A DNA stretch of 64,000 bases from Polyodon spathula (Eukaryota; Chordata; Actinopteri; Acipenseriformes; Polyodontidae). The notes under the pieces are model-generated. The model did no database searches and was not told where the DNA came from. It saw nothing but the letters and a program-made list of their open reading frames with translations. This document shows, one piece after another, positions 36,929 through 48,204 of this stretch (positions within the stretch are counted from its first letter, which is position 1; every line of letters begins with the position of its first letter). The stretch covers positions 61,228,184-61,292,183 of the forward strand of contig NC_054538.1 of the NCBI RefSeq assembly GCF_017654505.1, given 5' to 3'. A program made the position numbers and the translations under genes.

Positions 36929-37335
36929 TCAAAACTGCCAGCTTTCGGTCAGGCAAGCACAAATGCTATTCTTTAGAGTTTGGTTGAGACGCTCCGTGCC
37001 TCCATTAATCTGAGGATGGTACTCAGCCGTTCTGATATGTTTGACAGCTTGCACTGCCAGGTAGTTTGTAAAGTCGGCTGCAAACAATGAATCCAGCCCT
37101 CGAAAAAATGCTTGGGTGGTGATTGACCCCATGGGCAGGGCTTCAGGCCACTTCAAGTACAGATCATAGACCACCAAGAGGTATCGGCACGGACTGGTGT
37201 GCTATGTAGTTCTCCACAGAGGTCTACCTGGAAGTGCTTCCACAGTGAAGATGGCCACTCTACTGGAGACAGAGGGGCAGGAGTTAGTTGATTAGATTTA
37301 CCACTGAGAAGACACCCAGTACAGTCCCTGACCAT
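36929..37335 (-). pseudogene. Gypsy integrase, two frame-shifted pieces
   Basis: One piece (37153-37335) carries the end of the zinc-binding N-terminus and the start of the catalytic core (FQVDLCGEL, with a catalytic-type Asp). The other (36929-37177) carries VVYDLYLKWPEALPMG, a ALFAADFTN-like region and AEYHPQINGGTERLNQTLKN, with the last catalytic Glu in the GGTERLNQ motif. The pieces overlap out of frame at 37153-37177, and about 25 residues around the second catalytic Asp appear altered. Non-functional. Confidence 0.82.
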
Positions 37336-37761
37336 CAGCTCAATGTCTTGATCAATGCTTGGCCACCCAACAATGTCCCTGCAGCGCTGTTTTAATTGAG
37401 CTATTCCAAAGTGTCCCTTGTGTGCAGGAATCAGGGTGCAGTGGCCCTTACCAATACAACCATCCTTCCAGCAGGATAATTATTGTCTCACTTTGTAGTA
37501 TGGTAACAGCTCCCCTTCCACTTTAGATGGCCAATCCACTCTGATGTAAATGCGGAGAGTGGTGAACAGTGCATCTTCCTGGGATTCTTTCCGTCGCTCT
37601 TCCATTGACACAACGACCGTTAGGGGTGCTTGAAACATGTGAACTAAGTCTGATTTCATGTCCATCACCTTCTGGATTGTTGGCATTGTTGTTATCGCTC
37701 ACGACAGGAGTTCAGCCATATGGTTATGACGTCCAAACATGAATTCTAGAGTGAAATTGTA

Positions 37762-38364
37762 CTAGTTTAAACAGTCTGTCCACCTGAATAACCGTAGAGG
37801 TTTCTGGCCCCAACCGTCAGTAGCAAGTAGTGCTGTGAGAGCGTAGTGGTCTGTCCACAGCGTGAAGGCTCTACCATAGAGGTAGAGATGCCAACGCTCA
37901 CATGCCCAAATGCATGCCAAAGCTTCCCTCTCGCCCACAGAATAATTTTGTTCTGCTGGAGTGAGGGTACTTGAAGTAACAGCCACAGGTTTTTCTATGC
38001 CATCATGTAGCTGGGGCAGCACAGCGCCTAGAACAACCACTGTGAGACTGAAGTGTGAGAGCATAACAGCAGGTGTGAGCTGGTGCTTGATGGTTTGGAC
38101 GGCCTGTGGGAGGAAACGGAGGTAATATGTGGCCATTCCAAGAAAAGAAGCCAGCTGAGTTACTGACTGTGGGTCAGGGAGAGCATGGATGGTGTCCACG
38201 TGGGACAGGATAAGGGTGATGCCTCGTCCCGAGAGCTTGTACTTCACAAATTCGATTTCTGGAACCCCAAGCAGACATTTGAGAGTCACGTGATGGGCAG
38301 ATAGCTTATGGAAAACTTGTAGTGGACGAGTATCGTGTTGAGACTGTATAAATCCATGGACCAC
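37762..38364 (-). pseudogene. Gypsy RT connection and RNase H, longest surviving frame
   Basis: A 200-codon frame spanning the C-terminal part of the reverse transcriptase (from just after the lost active site), through VFHKLSAHHVTLKCLLGVPE, to an RNase H domain ending in ALTALLATDGWGQ and RWTDCLN. In a complete element this would lie inside a gag-pol polyprotein and degrade the RNA strand of the replication hybrid. Its start Met is incidental. The flanking frames hold the other pol pieces shifted, showing it is a fragment of a broken gene. Confidence 0.82.
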
Positions 38365-39214
38365 AAATGCCTGGTATGCCAGCCAGGGTAAGGGATTTTT
38401 TTTTTTTTTAAAGCAGCTGGAAGAGTAGCTGAGGCCATGAGGTCTCTGCTAACAGGTGCCAGTGGCACTTGTAGATAACCCTGTCGCAGATCTAGTTTGC
38501 TGAATACGATGGAGCCATGGAAATATGTGGTAAGTTCTTCAACCATTGGCAGGAGATATTTATCTGGTATGATGGCTTTGCTGACAACATGTAGGTCTAC
38601 ACACAGACACTGCTCCCCAGATTATTTTCAGCCATCCTCGTCGCCAAATTGTTATATTGTGGAAACGCGGGAGTCAGCTGCAACTGTAAACTGTTATGGC
38701 ACTTTATTGTAGTTTTTCATACACTATCTTAGCTGACTCTCTCTATAGCTATTCAAATGGAAACTCCCACAACCTGGCTTATGGCCATCCTGAATCTCAC
38801 AACAGTTCTTAAAGGCATAGCTTCTATTTTATTTAAACAGAGGAACCCTGAACATAACAGTGAGCTTGCATGGTTGAACACAAATGTTTCAGTTTGGGAC
38901 ATGATAAGATGTTTGCAAACACAATCATTGCAGGGGTAAGTAGATTTTATTTTATAAAACATATTTTATGATTTATAAAAAATATTGAAAATAATCACAG
39001 AAAATGATCCCGTAATAAACTGATTTTTAAGTTTTTATCTGAAAAAAACAAAAACTTCCAAGGGCCTAAGTGGCCTCTTGACCCTCCCCTACAGGAATCT
39101 GAAATGGTGCCCCTGAATATTGAGCTTGTCATGAATATTCATAAACCTATCTATACCCCTGGTTTTTGGTATTTGTTTCAATAAAATAAATTGTACATAT
39201 TTATGTTAATCCCC

Positions 39215-39841
39215 TGTAGCAGGGCGGTAGGAAAGCCCTGCTTAAATGTATTTTGTTTATTTATTTTTAGAACGGGGTCTCCCCCTCCGCCCCTGTGTTA
39301 TTTGTGTATTATGATTTATTTATTTATATATAGATGATGATGAACCACTGTGTGTTTTGTTTATTAATTATTTATGTAATTGTCGGTGAACGCCGTGTGT
39401 TTTGTTTTGGAAAATGGGTGTTATTGTTTCTGTCTGTTTTGATTTAAAACCTCGTGCAGAAGGTGACCATCTCCCGAATTAATTAAGTGATTGATTTGTT
39501 GCTAATTGGGAGATGGTCACCTGCATAAATACCTGCAGCTCTCTGCACTCCGGGTGGGGTGTTCGAGAGGCGGAATGAGAGAGGAGAGAGGAGAGATTAA
39601 TTTTAAAAAAGACCAAGGAACAGTGAAGGCACTTGCCCAGCTTGACCTTGGATTTTGTTATTATTATGTTATTTATTTTGTTTAATTATTTATTTTCGCT
39701 CTGTGAGCAGTGTTTATTTTTGTTTAAACATTTTTATTTATTTCTGTTACTGAATAAAAACAGCGCACGCTGCGTCTTGTGTTGAAACTGCAGATACCTT
39801 GTTGTTGTTCAATCTCCTTCTGGTCTTAGGTCACCACTACA
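39215..39841 (+). mobile_element. Probable solo LTR, plus orientation
   Basis: Begins TGTAGCAGGGCGG and ends CACTACA, so the termini form a short inverted repeat TGTAG/CTACA as in LTRs. Inside, in order, are a TATA-like CATAAATA near 39523, a GA-rich stretch, and AATAAA at 39753-39758 followed by a GT-rich region. Length about 627 bp. Unlike the LTR at 29184, no clear target duplication was found (flanks ATCCCC and CCATTT), so the ends are less certain. Confidence 0.65.
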
Positions 39842-41406
39842 CCATTTCCTGCCACACCAATATATATAAGCAACTGTCTTTACCCGGTGGCTTTTCTAGC
39901 TTGCTTTCTTTCTAGTAAAGATTTTAACCTAAACTCCCATCTGTATTTTGTTCAATTCCGTGCTTTGTACACGGCAGGGTCTGCCACCCAATGAGGGGAG
40001 AACAAAGACACACGCCTGCCTGCTCTTCCTCAGCAGCAGTGACCCAAGCGCTCAAACGACCAGGAGAGTCAAACATGACCAGGGGCATGGGACTTCAGTC
40101 ACCCCCCCACCCCCCAAGCAATTGGCAATTGTGTCACAAGCTATTGCTCAAAATACGGATGATGGTTCATGTACACTGGCTACTGAGAACTGAAGGCTGA
40201 CATCACCCAGTGAGACTGTTACCCCTCTGTCCTGCTGAGACATATGTGTACCTGTGTTCCTCTGTCTCTATTTCTCACTGGAATTAAAATATGAACCACA
40301 TTTATAAAAAAAAAAAACGCCGGGGTAAATTACTTTCCACGGTTATGAAAATATTCATCCATACAGCAGAGATTGCAGTACAAATAGTACAAGAACTAAC
40401 GTGAGTTTCCCTACATTGCCACATAAGCAGCATCAAGTGTGCCAAAAGTATTGCCTTACATTGCATTCACACAGCTTTAAAAAATCAATTTTCCCCTCCT
40501 CCACTGTACTAGTAGAGAATCATTGAAACAGGTGCACTGGAAGTGTGTGCAGTGGAATGCTTTTTTTAGAAGAAATGTTTACCTCTGTGGCATCTACCAG
40601 TCTCACAGACTTAGTGTTTCAACATATAAGAATGACATTGCTGTTCATAGGAGTTCTGACTGTCCAGCAAAGGTTCTTACACGCATATCACCATAGAGGG
40701 GAGGACTGCATATTGAACATGAAAAGTTCCACAACAGAATAGTAAGGAGAAATGTGTGGGAATGGCAAGTTATCAAAAGAAATTGCTTTTAATGCCATAC
40801 AGGGCTTCTGCTTTACCTGCTACTTTCTCTATTAAGGCTTGACTGTCCTTTATACTTTATTTAATATGACAAAATCAATATGTATATTTGTTTCCCTTTT
40901 GTATGTGTGTGTGTCCTATAAACTGCAATAGTAAACAGAGTTGGCAGCATTTTGCACCAAACCGAAAACAAAATTCCTCTAGTAAATATACAAGAGGTAA
41001 ACAACAACTAACAGCTTGTCCTTTTGTAGGACGATCACTGCAGCAGCAGTCAAAACATTGGTGGTGAAAAGCACACTGTGTATGTAGTGGAGTGGCTTGG
41101 CAGAAACCCTCAAAAACACTATTAGCAATTCAAGTGTGTATTTCAAGGCTGGTAATATGTGAATATAGATTTGGTTTAAAACACGTCACCAGTTCATTAA
41201 CTAGACAAAGCTGTTCAGGTTTTTCCTTGAGACTGCTGCCTATAGAAACGATTTCCTTTTTGTAGTTTGTGTTTCGTTGGCTTTTCGGTTTCGTTTCACA
41301 CAGTGGATAACTGAATTATCTTTACTGTCTTTTCATGCTGGTCCTGATAAGAAAGCCTAACCACTCCCACTGAGTAGTTAAATGAACTGCCTGCCGCCAG
41401 CTCGCT

Positions 41407-41437
<31 letters not shown>

Positions 41438-41993
41438 AGATGTTTATGTAACAGAGACAGTGACTCACTGCTGGCCCCTGTGGTTAGTATGAAAACTACC
41501 AACTACTTCTACAGCTTCTACTGCTATTTTTTTTTTAACTTACTTATCATTCAGTGGTTAGTGTTTAAATCACCTGCGTAAAATTGTTTATTAAAAACAG
41601 CTAACCATGCTGTAAATTACTTTATTGTGTAGTTCGATCAGCAAGGAGTTGAAGCTGAATGATTAACTCCTGTTTGAACTTTCGTACTAATCTAATCTGA
41701 TTGTACTTTGAATGTGTTTTCAGAGTAAATGTTTTTTCAAGTTGTTTCTTAAAAAAAAAAAAAAAAAATGAAATGACCAACATCTTACTCTGGTATTAAA
41801 TTGGTAGAAGGTAAGGTAAAAAAAAAAAATCCTCCTTAACTAAAACACTTAGTGGTACAATATACAGTATGTGATACTTAAGAATTATTTTCTTTAAAAT
41901 GCTGCAGAATGCATTTAGTTGACTTTCATTGTGATGTATACAGTGGCATTTAAGGATAGTGGAAAAAAATAAAGAATTAAAAATAAACGTGTG
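39842..41993. other. Intergenic DNA, no gene recognised
   Basis: Two overlapping short frames at 39948-40200 have no recognised domain. A CT tract (41410-41437) and A-runs (41752-41768, 41819-41830) occur. No conserved coding or RNA gene was recognised. Confidence 0.5.
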
Positions 41994-42090
41994 TCATGTC
42001 GAGATCACAAGATAGATGATCTCAGGGTCTTGACATTTTAAATCACTATGTCCAGATCATGAGATACTTTATCTTGTCATCTTGACATGA
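41994..42090. repeat. 97-bp micro-MITE with 21-bp inverted ends
   Basis: The end TCATGTCGAGATCACAAGAT (41994 on) pairs with the complement of 42070-42090, matching at 19 of 21 positions. The short middle also contains smaller inverted GATCTC/GAGATAC-type pieces. It abuts the next fold-back element, 15 bp away. Confidence 0.65.
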
Positions 42091-42104
42091 TGCATTTTTT
42101 AACT

Positions 42105-42311
42105 GCACACTTAATTGAACTGATCATTTGCTTAATTAGACCTTTTTACTCATTTTCAGCTCTTGAACAGTTGCAGTTCAAGTTACTGATCAAATGTTAC
42201 AGCTTGAAATATGCAACTGTTTAAGAGCTGAAAACAAGTAAAAAGGTCAAATTAAGGGTCAAGTTAAGTAATTGATTGCCCGGTTGGAATGAAAACCAGC
42301 AGCCACAGGGA
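42105..42311. repeat. Fold-back MITE, truncated copy A
   Basis: Shares with copy B (42967-43194) the TTAATTGAACTGAT...GCTTAATTAGACC block, the TTTTCAGCTCTT block and the ACCAGCAGxCACAGGG end. Its two halves are inverted copies of each other around 42190. The left terminal 50 bp seen in copy B are missing. Confidence 0.8.
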
Positions 42312-42966
42312 AGAAGCTCTGATTTATAGGTTTATAGGCCTGACAGCGGCCTGACAGAGCAGACATGTTGACCGGCAGTAATGACCTTCTTGTTCAGTAG
42401 AATTGCGTAGAAAACTAAGAGTTGATCAATATATTGTTGAAAAAGAGCTACGAGAAACATCAGAAAAGCACCAAAAGGGTTAATTGTGATTCACAATTTA
42501 AAAACCCATGAAGGTGAGATGCTTGCAGTCAGGGGGATTTGATATGTGTGGGACTGACAGCTTTGCAGTTATATATATAAAAAAAAAGATGATTATCAAA
42601 CCAACCAGCTAACCTTTTACAAACAGAGTGTCACTTACAAGAGACGAGTCCTGCATTAAGTATATTGCTAAGGTGGTCTTTTTTCAACATTCATTCAAAT
42701 ATTTATTTTACTCTGGTTCATTTTAATCTGCCAAGGCAATTCTATGAAAACAATTTGGATATCAAAAATGGGAAATCCTCATCGTTTTCCAAGTCAGAAC
42801 TAAGGGTGGTCAATTTTATAGCACATTTAAAATGACATCAGCTTTAAAAAGCTACAATGCCTATTAGTGATGTGTGCTTTTATAATATCACTGGTCTACC
42901 AAAAAGACGTCTGGGAAATCCTTTAACAAATTCCTCAAGAATAGCAGTTATGTTTTCTTGAAACAT

Positions 42967-43194
42967 GGGTTTCCCAATCCTGGTCCTGGGGACCCAGTGT
43001 GTCTGCTGGTTTTCATTCCAGCTAAGCTCTGAATTACTTAATTAAACCCTTAATTGAACTGATAATTTGCTTAATTAGACCCTTTTACTTGTTTTCAGCT
43101 CTTAAACCTTTGCAGATTTCAAGTTAGCTATAACACGAAAACCAGCAGACACAGGGGGTCCCCAGGACCAGGATTGGGAAACCCTGCTCTATAT
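42967..43194. repeat. Fold-back MITE, full-length copy B
   Basis: Starts GGGTTTCCCAATCCTGGTCC and the complementary strand of its other end starts identically. The inverted repeats are identical over about 28 bp, then continue with few mismatches through GTGTCTGCTGGTTTTC to near the middle, so almost the whole 228-bp element can fold into one long hairpin. No protein-coding capacity. Such AATCCTGGTCCTGG-ended elements are non-autonomous DNA transposons, probably hAT-like; the family assignment is inference. Confidence 0.88.
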
Positions 43195-44412
43195 TATACA
43201 ACATGGCAGACTGGCAGCCATCTTGGGAGTTTTCCTATTACACTGCTTGAAAAGAATCAGGTAAAAACCCCACTTCCCTAGCAAGCACTGTAAAGGAAGA
43301 TTACAAAACCGGTTAGATATTGCACCTCAGCTGTGAAAAAAAGGAAACAGGGTCTTTGTGTTTCTTTGAAAATGCTGTCACTAGAGTGTTGACAACAGTT
43401 TAGACCTTTTAATGCAACAACAAATAGAGATGTTGGCTACATCACCCTCTATATGGGGTTAGTCATTGAATCTTATTGTCCGTGGTTTGGCACCTCCACC
43501 TGGCAAATGTCATTACTCTGCAAGGGTGTGCAATTTTTGAAAAAAACTTGTCCAAGAAACAAAATGCTAGAAACATCTACTTGTCCTTCTTAAAAATCTA
43601 CTTGCCCCCTCCCTGTCGCACAAAACACATACACAAAAGTAGAGTATAACTTGTGGGATTTTGGTTTTATTTAGCAGTGAACACAATCAAGTAGTGATTA
43701 ACAGGGGCAGATCAAGCTTTGTAGCTTGACTGATTCACTAAATTCTTCAAGATCCACAAACGTTCCTTGTGACCCCACTTCACCACAACGAATTTACTAC
43801 ATACTTTAAGAAAAATGTTCCTTTTAATGCAGTTTGAAACACATTTGCTACAGTAGTAAATTCAAGTAACATTTAGAGTACAACTATGATAAGCAATATT
43901 TAGTTATTCAAATATAAAAATAGCTTCTGCCTGTTTTCCACTCTATAAACTGAATTCAAGTCCTGATGCACAGGTGTTTTAGTTTGTTGCATCACATATA
44001 TACAAAATCATTGCCAATTGTTACTGCTGCTTGTGGAATTCTATTTTTTCTAGATGGTCTTTCAGTTTTGTTGCTGCTGAACCCCAGATTTTTCAAAGGA
44101 CTTGTGTATAAGCCGTCATGTTTCTATGGAATTTTTTTTTTGTACTGTTCTACCAAAATGAATGCAATATTTACAGTAGGCTCCATCAAATTCTGCAAAG
44201 ACAATTTTTTTCTTGTTTATTTTTGTGATACAATTTTTTTTAACAGTACAACATTTTACAGCTATTATTCCCTCATCTAACATCTTGTCTCGTGAAAGCT
44301 AACTGAAACACAGTGATCCTGGTTTCATATCCTGGTGACCCTGCACGACTCTCACTGAAAAATAAACACACAAATTACAGAAACACATTGTATAGAGACT
44401 TACAGTCTGTAT
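43195..44412. other. Intergenic DNA between the two genes' 3' ends, nothing recognised
   Basis: AT-rich. Short frames such as 43966-44280 are low-complexity and hydrophobic without a known pattern. The downstream limit of the AFTPH transcript is not known, so part of this may be 3' UTR. Confidence 0.45.
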
Positions 44413-46415
44413 TTTATTTACTATAATCTTCATGTTTTAGTACTTTTACAAATATCGCTTCTGTTCAAATCAAGTTAAAAAAAAAGAAAAAAAGTAGCAT
44501 TTAAATCTAAAACAAAATATGTAAATACGGTAAATAGCAAATTAGGTTAGCAACACTAAAATCAAAAGAAAAAAAAATTGTGCCAGGGTAAGTTTGTCTT
44601 GAAATGCTTCTAAACAGTAAACTTTACAGGGTTTTTTTGTGTTATAAATTAAACACGATTTTTTCTAATCCCCAATACCGTTATACAGATATACCCAGTG
44701 TCTTTCTAGCAACAGAACGAACATAGGACAAATGATACATATAAATGACTTGTCCGACGGACAAAGTAGAATGGCAAAACTTGCTGTCTGTCACACAAAT
44801 CTTGTCCCGGGCGTCAGGTGATCCGAACTGCACATCCCTGCTGTGTCTGTGGATAGCTTTCCTACAAGGTTTACAACCACTACATATACACACAATACAG
44901 TTTTTGATACAATCACATGGTTTCTGGTGAGGGAGATACCTTGTTATTACAGGGTGTTATTTCTGCTAACAAGTACACAGAGGTTTCATGGTGCTCTTTT
45001 ACTTCTTTGTTTCAACAACATAAAATATTGCTACAGTGTGTAGCATTCCAGAATTCTCTGTTGTGGCAACCCAACTCAAGTCTTACATTAATCAAACACA
45101 AATACAGTGGGGCAAAGTTTCAGTGCAGTATTGTGTAATGGGCAGTGCAACAACAACCACGTTAATAATTACTGATATAATCCTACAACGGATTAATAAG
45201 CTCTTACCATATTTTCATATTCCAGATGACACTTTTCATTACAACATAGAAACCAAAGGCAAAAGAGATTTTGAAATCTATCTACACTTGTTAAACGCTT
45301 CTCTTCATATCACCCAAGACTGAATAACAGGTTACTTGTGTAACCTTTACTGGCACTAAAATGATCATGTGTTTTTTTTTTTTTTTTTCCCCTAGTGGGT
45401 TACACACAGGGAAAGTAAGTACACACAAACCAGTGGTTTCTCTTAAATAATTTTATTTTTTTGTGTACACTAAAAGTAATTTTACACACTAAAGTCGCAA
45501 AAGAACCTGGGCATGCATATTAACCTTTTGACAGTGTATCTTTTTTCCATAGGAATTTTCCCATACATTTACAGTCCATAGTTTTACTGTACACAGTCTA
45601 AAACCACAGCGAACTATGATTACATCCAGCTCTTCTTTACAATGTGCAAAATCCTCATTAAAATAAGTACAGTGGTAAAACAGAACAGAAAAATACCTGT
45701 AACATATCAATTGTTTAACCCAAGACTTTGAAGATATTATTGGTCCCTCATTCTCTGTGATTGATTCAATTTGATTATCACTAAAAACTATTCACATTTG
45801 ATTATTTTCTATATCAGTGGTTCAAACCATAAAATAAAAAGGTATCCAATAAATGGATATCTTGAATAATGTAGTTAGTAATTTTGGGAGAAGGCAAGAA
45901 AGGCTGCCACCATCTATAAATACTCTCAAACAAAACAAAAAAGCACACAAAAAAGACAAGACGGAACGTGTTGTTTTTGTAGTAAAAAAAAAACAAACAA
46001 ACAACAAAAAAAAAAAAAAAACAAGGCAATTAACACAACAGGAAAACATTCACCTGGAAGTCACAGGCAGCGAGTGAGATTTTGGTTTTACTTTCATGCC
46101 TTCCATGAAGGACTCAACCAGTGTTATCTCACAAAGACAGAAGTGTTTACACCCCCAGCACGGCAGAAAGAAACAAATGAATAGTAATTACCAGATCTTC
46201 AAAAAAAAAAAAAAAAAAACAACTTCACCCTGTTTTACAGATTGATTCTTCTAATATAAACAGCACTTTTAGGACTTCAGGTATGTAAATAAATATACAT
46301 TTTCTTATTGTATTTATACCTTTCCAGAGCTGCTGAACAACAATTCCTCTGAACGTGTACTTTTAATTTAAAATTAATTAAAAAAAAAAAAAAAAAAAAG
46401 TAAAGATCGGTGTGG
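44413..46415 (-). other. AFTPH: AFTPH 3' untranslated region (inferred extent)
   Basis: Begins after the stop codon (46416-46418, complement). Minus-strand AATAAA hexamers are at 45452-45457 and 44413-44418 (written TTTATT on the plus strand); either could end the transcript, giving UTRs of about 1.0 or 2.0 kb. It contains A-runs at 46011-46021, 46201-46219 and 46380-46399 (T-runs in the transcript). The true end is not determinable from sequence alone. Confidence 0.45.
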
Positions 46416-46560
46416 TTAGTCTGCATGCTCTTGTGAACATGTCAGAGGGGTCAATGTGGCGGGAAACATCAGCACCTTGGCTTGCATAAAGGACAGGTCA
46501 GGCAGGCTGGCGATCACCTTGGCAGCCTCTTCACTAAGGTTCTCGTCCTTTTTAGGTTTC
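46416..46560 (-). CDS. AFTPH: AFTPH last coding exon
   Basis: Acceptor TTCTCCAACAG precedes base 46560. One leading base completes an Arg codon, then KPKKDENLSEEAAKVIASLP and DLSFMQAKVLMFPATLTPL lead to TAA at 46416-46418. The PDLSFM and KVLMFPATLTP strings are hallmarks of the aftiphilin C-terminus. Phase 2 entry. Confidence 0.95.
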
Positions 46561-46623
46561 CTGTTGGAGAAGAAACAATGAACCACTTTACTTAAATTAT
46601 GCTAAAAGCGTTGTGCAGTACTA

Positions 46624-46920
46624 CAGCTGTGGCCAAAAGAATTTTAGGACCGAGACAAAAAAAAACGAACATAATTTAGATATTTTATTTAATATCATGT
46701 AATGATATCGCAAAAGTCTACCGGTAGTACAGTAGATCATGTTAGATTTCAAAATGTCACATTTTTCAATGTGTCCACTTTTCGTTTAGTATATGGAGAA
46801 CTACAAAGCGGAATGTAATTCAATATGTTAACATAACATTATTCAGCGGGTTTCATTTGATTTTATGAAGCAAAAAGTGTTAATTCTATTAGGGAGATGC
46901 AAAATGTTTGGCCAAAGCTG
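46624..46920. mobile_element. Mariner-type MITE in the last AFTPH intron
   Basis: The left end CAGCTGTGGCCAAAAG and the complement of the right end CAGCTTTGGCCAAACATTTT are inverted repeats. TA dinucleotides flank both (46622-46623 and 46921-46922). The interior of about 250 bp is AT-rich without a transposase. TIRs of the CAGCTxTGGCCAAA type belong to Tc1/mariner families of fish. Confidence 0.82.
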
Positions 46921-47538
46921 TACAATTATATACTGTACTAAAACATATGGACCTTTGTTAATATGTACACATAATCAAGGTTTCATTCAAATGCCAACAG
47001 TAATAGTGTCATCAGCTCCATCTAGTGGTATTAAACTACAGCACTATTGAAGTCTCACAGTTGTGTTTTACTAATATTAGTACCACACTTTAAATATTAC
47101 TAATTTGTCGAAGGATTTAAAAACCTTATTACTACTGTATTTTAGGATTGAGATTTAAATGTATGGTTACTTTTCACTGCATTTTGTTTATACAGTATAC
47201 TTGACTACATTAAAATATATAAAATACACACAAATCGTTTCTTAAGAAGCATGACAGCTTTGCCAGTTTTTATACAAAGCCTCCCCCTCATGCCCAATAA
47301 AAATATTTATCTAACTTCATACCAAGTTTCGGGGGAAATGTGATGAACGAATGATATGGTGATGATTATATGGACACATACCCTTCAATTTAAATGAAAG
47401 CAGCTGTCGAGTCTCAAAGGGTTGTTTAGGTTACTTACCACAGATCTCTAGACTACAAAATGATGCAATGATTTCACACTAGGCATACTGCTGCAGTGCA
47501 GTGATCCGCCCCCCCCCCCGCCACAGACACCAATCTAC

Positions 47539-47662
47539 CTTGCAGACGTGCTTGTCTTCTCTACTGTAGACATGAGTCTTGCAAATGCATCAGCCACACG
47601 GCTGGATGTGCTGGAGCTTTCCAGTTTAGAGGTTGTTAATGCATATAGCTCAGGGTCCACAC
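47539..47662 (-). CDS. AFTPH: AFTPH penultimate coding exon
   Basis: Acceptor TTCTTAAG before 47662; donor CTGCAAG|GTAGAT at 47539/47538. Encodes (G)VDPELYALTTSKLESSSTSS and RVADAFARLMSTVEKTSTSA. Entry phase 1, exit phase 2 (124 nt). The acceptor lacks a long pyrimidine run close to the AG, which is mildly unusual. Confidence 0.95.
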
Positions 47663-47797
47663 CTTAAGAATAGGATAGAGTCAGATGAAACATTACAAAC
47701 CCAGAAAAAGCAAAGCAGCAGCACCTCAAATTAACAAAACTGCTAAGATTTCTGTAAACATCTGAACAAATGTTTAAGGGATTAGTCTGGGGATATA

Positions 47798-48111
47798 CAG
47801 TGCGTACAGAAAGTCTACACCCACTTCAAAATGTTCACCTTTTGTTGTCTTATAGCCCGGAATTAATTTTTTCATTTATCTACACATCCTACCCCACAAC
47901 TTCCAAGTGAAAACAAAATTCTAGAAATTTGTAGAAAATTAATTCAAAATAAAAACTGAAATCGCTTGTCCACCCCCCTTGTAATAGCAATCCTAAATTA
48001 AATCAGGTGTAACCAATCGCCTTCAAAATCACATACCAAGTTAAGTGGCCTCCATCTGTGTTAAATTGTAGTGATTCACATGATTTCAGGATAAATTCAG
48101 CAGTTCCTGTA
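47798..48111 (+). mobile_element. Tc1-like terminal fragment, same family as the element at 1-1014
   Basis: Starts CAGTGCGTACAGAAAGTCTA after TA (47796-47797) and follows the reverse complement of 1014 back to about 660 (TCAGCAGTTCCTGTAG), where it stops just before the transposase start. It is a single end without coding region, inserted in an AFTPH intron. Confidence 0.88.
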
Positions 48112-48204
48112 GGTTCCCTCTTCTGGGTGGTGCATTTCAAATTACAATAGCTTCAAATTACATTTACATTGTTTTTGTTTTACTGCTCCATTTACCTTTT
48201 TTTT

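Larger units (their letters stand above)
36905..38600 (-). mobile_element. Ty3/gypsy retrotransposon pol region, degraded
   Basis: Read on the minus strand, the order is reverse transcriptase, RNase H, integrase, the gypsy order. RT: FSKLDLRQGYLQVPL near 38460-38505; the downstream palm with the YxDD active site is not seen, an A-run and deletion lying near 38396-38412. RT thumb/connection: KLSGRGITLILSHVD and QLASFLGMATYYLRFLP. RNase H: LTPAEQNYSVGEREALACIW and LWTDHYALTALL. Integrase: DCTGCLLSGKSNQLTP, WPSSLWKHFQVDLCGE, then YHPQINGGTERLNQTLKN at the core's end. The frames are split by frameshifts and stops into at least five pieces. The copy is dead. LTRs belonging to it were not identified. 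Confidence 0.88.

Noticed and set aside
45814..46077. Three overlapping frames of 71-75 codons
   Set aside because: They are created by A-runs in the AFTPH 3' UTR and are made of poly-Phe or poly-Lys.
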